A stretch of DNA of 64,000 nucleotides from Acanthosepion esculentum (Eukaryota; Mollusca; Cephalopoda; Sepiida; Sepiidae): positions 74,487,048 through 74,551,047 of the forward strand of contig OZ038485.1 in NCBI GenBank assembly GCA_964036315.1, read 5' to 3'. The translations under genes and the position numbers were made by a program. Below the pieces are notes generated by a model that had not been told where the DNA came from, ran no database searches, and saw only the letters and a list, made by a program, of their open reading frames with translations. This document shows, one piece after another, positions 36,179 through 47,307 of the stretch (positions within the stretch are counted from its first letter, which is position 1; the number at the start of each line of letters is the position of its first letter).

Positions 36179-37375
36179 CTAATGTACCTTTCTACCTGAT
36201 TTTGTGGTTGCGTTTGCAGGTGCTGAAATAAGTTCTGTCTCTGTTGTTTGTGGTGAGGTCATGACACTTTCTCTAGTGAAAGTCTGTTTAGAGAAATCCA
36301 CATATGCTGGTTTCAATCTGTCTACTGAGACTGTGTTTGGTTTATTATGTATGACTTCTGTAAAGCACTTAGGGGTTTTGTCTATGATCTGGTAAGGACC
36401 CATGTAAATCAAGCAAAGAGGCTTTTTAACTGTGTCATTACGACTAAAAACGTAATCACAAGTGTGCAAATCTTTGAGAGTATGTCTCGAGATTGAGTTC
36501 TAGTGGGTGTGAACACTAAGTTGTTCATCTGCTGTTTAAAAGATTGGATAAAATGCCTAGTCGGTTTTAAATGGTTGTTTCTTTCACAAAATTGACCTGG
36601 AAGTGTTAAAGTTGTTCCAAAAACCATTTCTGAGGTTGCGCAATCTTCCTTACGTTTCTTATTGATAATAGCACAAGCGGTAAATTGTCCAACCATGTTC
36701 TAGAATCATTATTGGATGTTAATGCTGTTTTTAGCTGTCTGTGGAAACGCTCCGCCAGACCATTTGCACAAGGATGATACACTGTGTTTGATATGTATTT
36801 AACTCCCAATAAATTAGTAAATTCGGTGAAAAGTGTGGATTGAAACTGTGATCCTCTATCTGTAGCTATCACTCTTCAGTGATAGCTACAGATAGAGGAT
36901 CACAGAGCAACCGAAAATAGATATCCACTCCTGTAGGATACTTTTCAAGACTGTTTCTGCTGATGTCTTTTAAAGGGACAACAACTGGCCAACATGTGAA
37001 TTAATCAATTATGGTGAGTAGGTAGTGATATCCTTCTACTTCTGGTAGGGGACCCACTAAATCAACATGTAAATTGGTAAACCTGGCATCTGGTTTGTCA
37101 GACTGCCCAACAGGGGACTTTGTGTGTCTGTTCACTTTGCTCTTCTGGCAATTTAAACAGGTCTGAGTTCAATGTTTAATGTCACCACACATGTTTGGCC
37201 AGACAAAACGGTCACTAATTAATTTGGCTGTAGCTCTGCATCCTGAGTGTGAAAAATTGTGCATTGAGGGTAGTACATAAGGTCTAGAATAACCAGTGCT
37301 AATGTCATGTAATAAGGTCTTTGTGCTGAATGGCACATGATGTTCTTTTAACTGTAAAGAAGTATTTTGTTTCAC
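36179..37375 (-). pseudogene. gypsy C integrase
   Basis: Read from 37375 downward: zinc finger with MHNFSHSGCRATAK and the CLNCQKS half, LHVDLVGPL, then MIATDRGSQFQS and NGLAERFHRQLK carrying the catalytic Asp and Glu, and the C-terminal part with VFSRNDTVKKPLCLIYMGPY and NTVSVDRLKPAYV. Frames change near 36860-36905 at a foldback, near 36690 and near 36450. The C-terminal tail is retained here but lost in B. Confidence 0.85.
36846..36905. repeat. perfect foldback inside integrase: 28-bp arms, 4-nt loop
   Basis: Arms 36846-36873 and 36878-36905 are exact inverted copies around cttc. One arm encodes the integrase DRGSQ segment on the minus strand; the other is its inverted duplicate and disrupts the frame. 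Confidence 0.95.
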
Positions 37376-37900
37376 CGTGTCTCATGTGGTATCTTTCTGC
37401 TGTTCTTTGGCTATTAGATCGAAGTTGAGTGGTTTAGACTCAATAGACTGTATCATGGAACAGGAGAGTGTGTCAGCCACGATATTGTTCGATCCTTTAA
37501 TGTATCGGATATCCAAGGTAAATTGGAATGTGGTATTTCTGGGTGTGTACGTGTCTGTTTTTGCATGTAAAGCATAAGTGAGTGGTTTATGGTCAGTGAA
37601 AACTCTGAAAATTCGTCCTTCAAGTAGACGTCAAAAATGTTGTATAGATAGGTAAATCACTAGTAATTTTCTTGAAGGTACTGTATTTTCTTTGTGTCGT
37701 ATTAAGTTTCACAGAAAAAAATGATATCCGGTTCTGATGAAGTACTGCTCCAATAGAATCTCCAGAAACATCAGATGTTAAGGTGAGTGTTGAATCAGCA
37801 TCGTTGGTGATGTAGGATAGCTTAATAAAGTCTGCAAGTGCTTTTTTAGCTTCATGAAAAGTAGCTAATGTTTCCTCTTTCATGAGTATTTTAGCATTCT
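37376..37900 (-). pseudogene. gypsy C RNase H
   Basis: The minus strand reads LATFHEAKKALADF, then STLTLTSDVSGDSIGAVLHQ with the first catalytic Asp and FFSVKLNTTQRKYSTF. Further down, about 37560-37620, the segment around the FTVFTDHKPL position is present in another frame. Frameshifted and inactive. Confidence 0.8.
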
Positions 37901-38600
37901 TATTCCATTGATTTTTTTTGTAGCAGATTAGTGAGTGGTGCTAGTATTCCTGAACAACCCTGGATGGATCTACGGTAGTAATTTATTAGGCCGAGAAATC
38001 ACCAAAGTTGTCATAGTGATGTTGGTTGTGGAAAATCCTTAATTGCTGATACTTTCTCCGGGACAGGTGTGATCCCATGTTCATCTATAACATGTCCTAG
38101 GAAATTTAATTTTGAAACAGCAAAAGTTCATTTTTCATCATTGATTTTTAAGCCGAAATGTTCCAACCTCTGGAAAACTTGTTCTACATGTTGTTGATGT
38201 TCTGTATTATTTCGGCTGACTATGAGAACATCGTCAATATAAGCAAAAGCGAAAGGTAGTCTGAGTTTTTGAAAGGTTTAGGCAGCATTACGTAACCCAA
38301 ATGGCATCCTAGTAAATTCATATAGTCTGAAAAGAGTAGTAGTTGCATTTTTTTTTAATATCCTTTTCAGCTACTGGGATTTGGTGGTAAGCTTTTACTA
38401 AATCCAACTTCATGAAGATTTTGGTTCCTTGCAACCCTACGGCAAAATGGGTATGTGCAGTATTGGATATTTATCATGAACACTTTTTGCATTGAGGCTT
38501 CTAAAATCTCCACAAGGTCTCCAAGTGCCTGAGTCAGGCTTGGATACCATATGTAATGGCAGAGAATACAGACTACATGAGGGACATATTATTCCTAATT
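37901..38600 (-). pseudogene. gypsy C reverse transcriptase
   Basis: The minus strand holds the YIDD active site in [13 protein letters not shown] near 38228-38250, with the thumb motif FLGHVIDEHGI near 38080-38110 and the connection near 37990. The fingers and palm upstream (38280-38560) are present but broken by stops, and the DLVKAYHQIP-like segment lies near 38375-38410. Confidence 0.75.
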
Positions 38601-38959
38601 GAAGCATATACTGGAATTCCTCTTTTGCTATTTTGTATTTTTCTGGTCGTAACCTGTGTGGTGATTCGTGTGCCAGCAGACCAGTTGTTTCAATGTAATG
38701 CTTGGTACTGTGGCATATTTTGTCTGAATGCTTTAAAGGTGTTGTTAGAATATTTTTTTTTTAGTAATCCATGCAGGCCTTTGGTTATTGGTAATGCTGA
38801 ACTTATGCCTGTTGAGTATTGATGTATAAATTGAAGTGATACTCTTTGTTTTGAGTTTTGTTGTATTATAATTTAGTGAGTGTGTCGACATGTTTATGGA
38901 TAAGTTAAAATGAGACAAAAATCCGCACTGGTGATTGGCGTTTTCAACTGTGCCATGGT

Positions 38960-39250
38960 GAATACTACGGGAAAGATCATTGTAATCCTAGGTCCAGTGT
39001 TAACAGAATTTCCCCGTAAGTTTCAATCCTTGATCCGTTCGCTGCCTCTAATGTATATGAAAATTTATTATTGACTGTATTGAATGTTGGTGGGATGACA
39101 CTGATTTGGGCTCCTGTGTCTATTAAAAATAAATATCCAGTACTGCTGTCCCAGATGTAAAATAGACGATGACTTTTATCTCTTCCAGCAACAATGGTCA
39201 TCCTTACTTGCTGCTGGGATGCTTGTTTCCCAGATATTGTTTTGGGGTAT
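38960..39250 (-). pseudogene. gypsy C protease
   Basis: The minus strand reads FYIWDSSTGYLFLIDTGAQI with an intact DTG active site, then VIPPTFNTVNNKFSYTLEAA and IETYGEILLTLDLGLQ, parallel to element B. It ends in a frame change near 38977. About 350 bp further (38601-38959) I could not assign beyond decayed RT/protease spacer. Confidence 0.8.
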
Positions 39251-39782
39251 TAGAAGACTTAGATTCAAAATTGCATGGCTTGATACACATCCTTGCCTTA
39301 TGTCCAAATTTGTAATGGTACCAGCAAGTGAGAATTTGCGTAGTGTGCGCATGTAGTTTATCCATCTATAGTTTCTTCAGCACTATTTCTGACATGGTGT
39401 TTCCTCCTAATAATGATTTCATCTTTCGTAAGAGTTGCGATGGTTTGAGATGACCTAAGTTTAAATTATTGAATAGAACATGTAGTTTTCTTTCCTCTGA
39501 TTCACCAGTGCATCTGATAATTGCATTTTTTAGTGTGTCATATGGATTTTCTGCTGCATTTCATTCAGTAAATCTACTACTAACATGGCCACGTCAGTTG
39601 GAATTTTCGCAACCACGTATGATTAGCATGCATTTTGCGACCTTATTTTTTTTTTTTTTTTTTTTTTTAGCACTGAATATAGCATTCAGTTGTGAGAAAC
39701 AGATCTGTAAGTTGGTTTGGTTGTAGACCAGCAAATTCACCGTAGTTGCTGCCTCCATATTTTCATTCACATTCGTATCCAT
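39251..39782 (-). pseudogene. gypsy C gag
   Basis: Starts with Met at 39782 (MDTNVNENMEAATTVN) and reaches an A-tract on its coding strand (T-run at about 39644-39668), after which the frame changes. The capsid motif LKPSQLLRKMKSLLGGN lies near 39410-39460. The C-terminal motif CWYHYKFGHKARMCIKPC (near 39300-39340) keeps His. Compared with B about 100 codons between capsid and finger are missing. Confidence 0.75.
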
Positions 39783-39799
39783 GTGCTGTTTGCAGTCTT

Positions 39800-39836
<37 letters not shown>
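39800..39836 (-). repeat. 35-nt homopolymer tract in gypsy C leader
   Basis: A T-run on the plus strand (A-run on the element's coding strand) just upstream of the gag ATG at 39782. A second run of about 24 lies inside gag. Confidence 0.9.
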
Positions 39837-39839
<3 letters not shown>

Positions 39840-39904
39840 GGATGAAATTTATGCGGTATGCTTGTATCTTCAAAACTGTTGTTTTAAAACAAAATATTTT
39901 GTGC

Positions 39905-39928
39905 ATTTGTGTGTCAGGGTCACCAACA
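39905..39928 (-). promoter_or_regulatory. primer-binding site of gypsy C
   Basis: On the minus strand the LTR end is followed by TGTTGGTGACCCTGACAC. It resembles the sequence ttggttaccccgacg behind the gypsy B LTR, so both probably use the same tRNA primer. Confidence 0.65.
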
Positions 39929-40701
39929 TGTGGGGGGTCAATTGTCCTAATTTATATTAGACACAATGCCACAAAATAATAATAAGTAACAAGAAAACTC
40001 AGTCAAGAGAAATTGTATAAATAAATAGATTTTTATAAATGTACAAAACAATACTTACGATGTTTAAAATGGTGAAATAAACTTGTCTTTTCAGATTTTG
40101 TGTGAGATAATGCACCAGTCTTATTATGTGTGAGATAATGCTCCAGTTTGACAGTTGTGGGCTAATTGGTATGAATTTGTAAAAATTCAGTTCAATGTAA
40201 TATTGTTTGTATTCAAAATAAACAGTTCAAGGTTTGTGGAAAAAGCGTGTGTGGGTGTGACTTACGTTGTGTTTGACACTTGAGTGTCTGTCACTTCGTT
40301 GTTTGCCAACGTGAGTTTAGTTTACATTGAATGAAGGAAAGACTGTGGCTATGTTAAAAAGGATTTTTAACTTATAGCCTGGACTTCAGTTGAAAGTTAT
40401 TTTATGATGAGTGTTGTCACATAGTGCATAGTTTTTTCAGCTGATTTTCTCCACTCTCTGTTTCTTAACTGTTTGTTGTTTATATAAGCAATATAAGTCA
40501 CATGACAGCCTTCAGAAAATGTTTTAAAATTTTGATGCAACTGATCAGGTCAAATTAAGGTCCAATATGCAAACATAGTTGACGACATGCCAGGTGATAT
40601 TTTTGAACCAATCAAATTACATTAGTTGTGTAATTTAATTAGCCTGTTTTGTTTTAATTTTTGAAGTTTTTAGAACAATATAGGATCTGGATCCTATAAC
40701 A
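39929..40701 (-). repeat. 5' LTR of gypsy C
   Basis: 773 bp, matching 35403-36112. It is longer partly because of a 28-bp-period duplication (tgtgtgagataatgc at 40099 and 40127) and about 60 bp near 40265-40330. Starts (element orientation) TGTTATAGGATCC and ends GACCCCCCACA. Confidence 0.85.
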
Positions 40702-42064
40702 CTTCAGCTTGTATTATAATGTATGAATTTATTAGTTTCAAACAATTGTTGAATATTTAAACCTAAAATAGATTTTTAATGGAAGTGTAAAACACGGTTT
40801 TTTTATTATTATTATTTTGGGCTTGTTCATTTATTCTCAATAAATACCTAATACTTGTGTTGTTTTCTTAATGAAAGTGATTTTTGCATATTTTTAAAAA
40901 ATATTGTGTCTTTCCTTTCTTCAATATAGACACCAAATACACTGGATATTTTTACACAGTCTGAAGAAAACATTAAATTAGTCATAAAAGTAAAACTAAT
41001 AAGGAATATAGTATTGTTTTGTTTGTTTTTTTTGTGGGGGGGTCTTTTGGGGTTTGGCGGAGTCTGTTTTATCCATCAAATGTTATTGATTTGTGAATTG
41101 CAGCAAAAAAGCAACAGAAATAAGCTGGAAATAAAACAAAGTTTTCATGATGATTTTTTTCTTAAAGCAATTTTTATTTTTGTTATTAGCATTCATGTGC
41201 AATGATTTGATTTCTCTCTTTTCTTGACTTTCACATTTCTACCAGGAATACCACATCATTATTTTAATTTCTTCCTGTTCGATTTCAAATAAGTTTCTAA
41301 TTTTTACGCCTTCAACTCTGAGTACAAAAAAGATCTGTATAATAATTTCACAAAATTGATTTTTTTTCTAAATCAAAAATACATAAAATGCAGTAACACT
41401 CAGGCAATGTAACAGTTAATTTCCATTATTTCCAAAATATGTAAATTATGAAATAAAAATTTACTGTTGTTATAGTAGTTTACTTGCTTAGTATTCATAA
41501 GCGAACATTTTTAATTTTAAACAAACTATCATATCATTGTTGGCAAAATTTCATGTTTGTACTGCACATTAATTTCTATTGTAGCATTGTTAATGCAGTC
41601 ATGTATGTTTGATGCTAGTATTATTATTCATGCAAATCTCCTCCTGAGTATTTTTGATGTTTCTATCATTCCTTTATATATTTTTACTTGAAAGTTGCTT
41701 GTTAATTTTTTTTTTTTTTTTTTTTTGCGTAAACTAAAATCACCGAATTTTCAAAACTCTTAATTCTTTATATTTCTAAATACATTTTTGAAGTCATAAT
41801 CAGATCTAACACAAAAAGGTGTAATATTTAACTTTACAATGTGTTAACTTATATTTAAATAACAACTGTCTCAATTCACTTTATTCAATGAACAATAAAG
41901 TGTAGATTAATAAAGAACACCACTTTTTCAGGGAATATTAAAACTAAGCTATTAAGATCTGTGTTGCATTGTAGATTCTTTTTACTATAACACATCATAG
42001 TAACAAAAATTTCCATTTATTTACAATTGGACTAATGTTTTTATTATCAGTGTTTTAGCTATTG

Positions 42065-42095
<31 letters not shown>

Positions 42096-42177
42096 CAAGT
42101 GATTATAAATAAATAATAAACCCTTTACAAATAAAGGGTTCAGTTTGAAATTCCCTGATGATTACCTTAATCAACAG
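40702..42177. other. unassigned AT-rich intronic DNA
   Basis: Only homopolymer runs (T at about 41708-41726 and 42069-42095). No gene or repeat supported. Confidence 0.4.
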
Positions 42178-42495
42178 GCACCTGATGAAGTTTTGGAAAG
42201 TACAACAGCTGAAACATCTGTCTATATTTCTGAGATGAGGTATTATGTACATTATTCAGACTATTGTCCTCTTATTTATTACAACGTTTCAGCCATTGTG
42301 GTTGGAATGTTGAACTGAACCCTTTATTTCGCTTACTGGGGTAGACTGTTCTTGTGCCATGTTTAATGGATGTCAGTTATCTCCTGTTAATTTTCCCTCT
42401 GAAAGTTCTCCACTGCCTTAACCGGGTATTGAACTCACACTCTTTGGGTCCTGTCACTGGATCTAACCAACGCCTTTATCCACTGTGCCATGTGT
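42178..42495 (-). mobile_element. tRNA-derived SINE, copy 1, with opposed tail fragment
   Basis: On the minus strand the head (42495-42421) has an A box TGGCACAGTGGA and a B box-like GAGTTCAATACCC in tRNA spacing, followed by a body shared with copy 2 and a tail with TGGCTGAAACGTTGT. At 42178-42220 a related tail (cacctgatgaag ... gctgaaacatctgt) lies on the plus strand, so two partial copies meet tail to tail. Confidence 0.7.
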
Positions 42496-42619
42496 TCTTG
42501 AGTATGAATTTCTGGGTATTATAAACCTAATGTCTTCAGCAACCATTTTTACCATATTGCAATTTTTGCTGTTATCATTTTATGTTTTTACCAGAGCTCA
42601 TATTGCAACTTTGTTGTTA

Positions 42620-42845
42620 TTATCGCTTTTCTCTGGCACTCCTTATTATTGGTTCCCTTATTGTATTCATTTCTATGCTTGGTCGGCTCAGGAGATTTTT
42701 GTGGCCTAGCATATATGCTGATTCCTTAAGTTTACGAATTTTCCAATAGTCTTCCTTGTCTATGATCTCAACCTGATACCACAGAGGGTGGTGATCTCCC
42801 TTCTCTCTCCATATGTGGCTGACCACATATGGAGAGAGAAGGGAG
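42620..42845 (-). pseudogene. Penelope-type element fragment (endonuclease region) with foldback
   Basis: The minus strand reads YWKIRKLKESAYMLGHKNLL and then RPSIEMNTI, the pattern at the C-terminal GIY-YIG-type region of Penelope-like RTs (W-x-R-x2-KE-A and a closing L-N-x-I segment). The N-terminal side ends in the foldback at 42796-42845. The rest of the element is absent. Confidence 0.5.
42796..42845. repeat. perfect foldback: 23-bp arms, 4-nt loop
   Basis: Arms 42796-42818 and 42823-42845 are exact inverted copies around ctga. One arm lies in the Penelope-type frame. Confidence 0.95.
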
Positions 42846-44419
42846 AGTTAACTAACTCTAATTTAGTTCGTCATATATGTATAATTAGATTGATATGGAA
42901 GCCTTAAATTCAAATACAACTTTCAGTGATATAAAAGATTGCACAACTTATAAAAGTCAGGATGTGTTTTCTCAAAATGAATGTTTGTTTTTTGGGGGGT
43001 TTTTTTTTTTTGCTCATCACTTGAAGTCTAATCATTATAAAACTATTTTGTATTAATTTAGTTTGACATGTTAAAATTAAAATCAGTCAGTTCAGTGGCT
43101 GTTCAATACTGAATGGTCAGGAGTATAGCCTCATAGTGGTTCTCATTTTGGGACATAGTATAATGGTATTTCATGAAAATATCTGGTGGTCCCATTCATC
43201 AATTTTTCTTACTTTAAAGTACATCAAGAAACAAGGTACTTATTTGATCAAAAAGTTATATACCTGCTTTAATTTCCACCTCTATTATTGGTTACTGCAT
43301 GAAACTTGGGACCAGGCATCCTCTAAACAAAATCAATTTCTGTGTGGGGTACATGAGTCACTTCTCATGAAAATTTGAACAATGCAGTAATAGGAGGAAA
43401 TTGCATTATGAAACTTCTGTGCTACAAGACCATCAAAAGATGGGATTGGATTCTGTAAATGATGCTGTCAATAGTAAATTCAGTGATTGTCTTGTGATTT
43501 GTACCAAGGCTTGATAGATTTGTGTATATTATTTTGATAATAATGAAACCAGGAAAGGTATCTTTTTGCTAAGCAAGCAGTGACAAAAGTATACCTCACA
43601 GAGGGGAATGTTGGAGGTTCATAAAATCATTACACATATATCTGAAGAATCATGAAAGTTTTTGTGCAAAGTAAACTGATACTGTTAAATAATAATTTAG
43701 CAGGAATTTTTAGGGGAATTGTATCTCAGCTCCAAGTTCCGGAGGTTGACATTTGGGGTCAGATGTGAGCCATAATAGGGAAGTCGATTTTGAGCTAGCG
43801 TGTGAAAGATAGAAATGTTTCAGGAATTGCTTCTTACCCGTCAAGTGATGTAGACGTGTTCTCTTTCACGTCCAAAACAGCTCCCCAGTGTAAGCAGGGG
43901 CAACCGTGACTGTATAGTTAGTTAATGTACATGAGTAATAAAAATAGTTAAAATTCTCTGTTTCAAGTCTTATATTGCTGAACCAAAATTATTAGCAATC
44001 GCCGGTCAAGAGAAGACGATATGAGACCACTCCCACCAGGGGGCTATGGAACAATACTTAAATTTATTCCCAGTAGTCATGAAAGAATTCATATGTTTAC
44101 CTAGGCCATTAAAAATATACTGTTTTTTTAAATTCCTTCCACCTCTGGGTGGGTTATCTTTTGACTGCTCTCTAAATTTGATGGCAATTTCTAAACCCTG
44201 ATCTGAGTCTTATTGTGGTAATGCTAGATTTTCATGTACTTTGAATTTACAGGAAGATATGTTACTTGAAGAGCTGAATGCATTATTCACTGCCCTAATA
44301 TGTTTTAATAACTCTTTCTTTCTAAATTTTGACAATCTGGAATCTAAAATGAACATGTTAATTAATATGCTTATTTTCACTATTTTATATGTCCTCATCT
44401 TTGTCACAATGTTTTGGCC

Positions 44420-44705
44420 ATTATGCCCTCCAGATTTCATCAGGTGTATGTCAATCCAGGTAACCTACAAGGAATTTTGAACAGAACCCTTTATTTAATT
44501 TACATGAGTAGATTGTTCTCATTCTGCTGCCCATGTCTAGGGATGTCTTGTCTAGTTCTTATCTTTTAGTACTGCTCAGTTATTGCTCACTCCATTTCAA
44601 CTTACTCTAAGTACACAGCCCAACCCAGTAAGTGAACTCACAATTACTATGTTAACAAATTCAGGAACCAACACTTTAATTCACTAGGCTATTTCCCATG
44701 GGTCA
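44420..44705 (-). mobile_element. tRNA-derived SINE, copy 2
   Basis: The minus strand shows GCCTAGTGAATTAAAG (decayed A box, near 44688) and GTGAGTTCACTTACTG (B box region, near 44642), then the body shared with copy 1 (for example AAAGGGTTCTGTTC) and a tail with CACCTGATGAAATC and TGGCCAAAACATTGT. Older than a functional tRNA; both boxes are mutated. Confidence 0.65.
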
Positions 44706-44929
44706 AATTTCTGCTTTTTTTCCTTGAAAATGACCAAAGTATTCAGAATCATAATGATTTTAGCAAATTCCTTTACAAGTTTCCACATGATATTAAACAA
44801 CTTGTTCAGCACTAAGAAAAATTCACCTAATACTCAATAAAATATTCTCCATCTGTTCTATTTAACAAAGTATATTTAAACTAGATTCATGTAAACTACA
44901 ATGACATAAAAAGGATGGAATTAAGTTGA

Positions 44930-45330
44930 TGAATGCATCATAAAGAGGGAAGCAAAAATTATTTTCATGCATGATTTAGTATTGTGTGGCCACTGGTTGA
45001 TCTTAAACACCTCAGATATAGTAATCCAGGGTATTCAAATTAGAAAAGATAGGAAACCGCATTTTGGATGATTATGAAACCTTTGGACCAGCCATGCCAC
45101 GGTCATGTGTGCCATGTAAGAAGCAAAGTCCTGCTGGAAGACATACAGCCACACATTTGATCCAGGTCTTGACTACCTTTATGTACGCAATATCATTGAT
45201 CCTGATTTTCCATAGGGTAGCATAATATAGCCCTTAGGATATCATAAATCACATCATCTTAGCATGCATCACTGTATTTCCATAGTGTTCAAGCATGGCA
45301 TTATTTACTTATGGCCAAATCATAGAACAA
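44930..45330 (-). pseudogene. mariner-like transposase fragment
   Basis: The minus strand, over several frames, reads KVVKTWIKCVAV, then YVFQQDFASYMAH, where intact transposases have FQQDGAPAH with the second catalytic Asp, then WLVQRFH and further on a PLDYY-like segment near 45010. This order fits the DDD/DDE core of a Tc1/mariner transposase. No terminal repeats were seen. Confidence 0.65.
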
Positions 45331-45864
45331 TTCACACTCAGAAATTGAGCCTATCTCATTTTTCAATGTAAGCAAAGATTTTTAGTTTCAGTTTGCAGTG
45401 GGTTACTGTTGTTGTCAACTTAAGAAATTCCAAGAAAAAAGTAGAGATGAAGAGCAAAACTAATTTGGCTCAGTGCTAATCCTCTCTATCTTGGTATATT
45501 TTACTTTACAAAGGTTTTATTACAATTAATATATAATTTGGCAGAGCCTTTGTGACCATCACTTCTCACCCAATTAACAAGGGTGCATGAAATGTTATAT
45601 GCATTTTAATCTTTGAATTGTTATCTACTATCAATTATTTAAATTTATTAAGTTTTAATGAAGCAAAAACCAAATCTAAACTATGAATTCGGAACAAAAT
45701 TGACATGTAACAAAATAAACATGAAGGTAACTTTTTTATTTCATTGTTTAGAAATAAAGTAACTGGCAATGTTTAACCTATGTACATACAAAAATAAATG
45801 GTGTCAAAACGACAATTTTCTTTTCTTTACGGCAATATTACCATATATTCCATCAACTTCCTTG

Positions 45865-45983
45865 GCAATGTTTGTTTTAAAAAGTTATGTTTAGAATTTT
45901 AATAACAACAAAAATATTACATACAATTTAATTGTTAGATTGTTTATTTACAAGATTATAAAATATATGTGAATATTTGAACT
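45865..45983 (-). repeat. left arm of an old inverted repeat
   Basis: Its reverse complement (starting AGTTCAAATATT) aligns with 56126-56240, including tgtaaataaacaat, taatatttttgttg and attaaaattctaaac. Before the provirus landed, the arms were only about 362 bp apart. Confidence 0.75.
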
Positions 45984-46007
45984 GATTAGCAATTAACCAA
46001 TCCTTTA

Positions 46008-46141
46008 CTAAGTACACAATTCACTAGCTTTGCCAGTTCCTTTGATCAAGGTTCTTAGTGTCCATTCTTCATTTAAGATTTCTTCATCAGTCACCACTTG
46101 GCTGACAGTAGATAATCTATCTGCAGAGTTTCTAAGCATCC
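46008..46141 (-). other. unidentified reading frame, possible terminal exon
   Basis: The minus strand encodes about 44 residues (MLRNSADRLSTVSQVVTDEE, then about 24 more ending GKASELCT and TAG at 46008-46010). The composition is protein-like, with balanced acidic and hydrophobic residues, and unlike the surrounding AT-rich frames. AG sites lie upstream (for example near 46127 and 46108) and an AATAAA-like signal follows in the arm near 45947. I do not recognise the family. It could be a last exon of an antisense gene, a captured exon or chance. Confidence 0.3.
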
Positions 46142-46350
46142 TTAATGCAAATTTTGAGGAAAAATTTGAAAATTGAAACAAGTAGTATTCTGAGATACAA
46201 AATAACCTGAGAAGAAAATGTATTATGTTTGGAAAAATCATGTTTTATTTAAAATTTCTTGTTCTATAGTTCAGGCATTTTCAGGTATATGAATAAGAAA
46301 TTGTTTTCAGAGTTAATTTATAAAATAGTAAATAATAAAAATTGTAGTTC

Positions 46351-47307
46351 TCTAGCACTTTTGCCGCAGCCCCTCAACCTCTGGCTTCTTACTCTCTGGG
46401 TTGAGGTGTCTACTTGGTCCTAACAGAACTTAAGGGAGTGGCTATAGGTCCCCTAAGCATCCATAGATTATTCGACCAGTCCGCTGGTTTAATCCTGCTT
46501 CCTACCCATGTTGTGATTTGTTTGATCCAGAAAGCAGTAGTGATGTCCGTCCATTCACAGTCGACTGAAGATGTAGACACGGCTGGGGAGTCTGTGCTAA
46601 GAAATTTAGAATGCAGTAAAAAAAAAAAAATTAATATCTGCAGAAAGCCGGACAAACAACTATTCAATGGTTGAATTGTTAATGTCTTTTATATAGCAGA
46701 AAAGAATAGTAGAGAAAAGAAACAGGTTACAGAAAAGAAAAGTATTTAACGTAAAAACTCATACTCTGGATTCTAAACAGAGAGAGAGTGTATGGGATTA
46801 ACTTGTTGTTAAATCGTCTCAGAACAATATATGACTCTTGCAATGGAGGGATAAAGATTTCTGTGCAGGGCTTAAAGTTATAGTGTCGTTCCTCCTCCCA
46901 ACACTTGCCCGGGCCAATTCTCTCCTCAAGAATTTTCTCCAGTCTCGCACTTTTTCAGCATAACTACGCATTTATATAGAAAAACCCGTCTGGTTATAAC
47001 TTGACCCTCGGGCCTACTACTTCGCACACAATTATCACGGGGTTCTGGCTGCTTCAACCAAAATCATGTGAATTCCAAAGGTCCTCTTAGTTTACTCAGC
47101 TCTATTTCAATTTTTAATCAATAAAAATTATTTCATCCATTTTCATTGTCTTCTGATGACCCAGATTCAATGAGTACAACTTCTGTCCTAGATCAGATTT
47201 CCCCGTCAGAAAACAAAATGCTCTGATTTAATTTCACTATTCAAATCTACTCCAATTTCAATAAAAACAAAATATACGTGTGTGTGTGTTTCCCAGACTC
47301 TGTCACA
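46351..47307 (-). repeat. 3' LTR of provirus
   Basis: 957 bp, nearly identical along most of its length to 55180-56125. In element orientation it begins TGTGACAGAGTCTGGG and ends GTGCTAGA. A TATA box TATATAAAT lies near 46970-46978 on the minus strand. The tract GGGTAGGGGAGGAAA on the minus strand adjoins it at 47308-47322. Confidence 0.9.

Larger units (their letters stand above)
35403..40701 (-). mobile_element. Ty3/gypsy retrotransposon relic C
   Basis: Direct LTRs at 35403-36112 and 39929-40701 enclose minus-strand gag, protease, RT, RNase H and integrase remnants. The lineage is that of element B by gag, protease and integrase motifs, although the LTRs differ. LTR ends are TGT...ACA on the outer 5' side. 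A target duplication is not evident. Coding breaks are numerous. It lies antisense in the predicted NSF intron 1. Confidence 0.9.

Noticed and set aside
42421..42495. Functional tRNA gene
   Set aside because: A and B boxes are present, but the acceptor stem does not pair and a SINE body follows.
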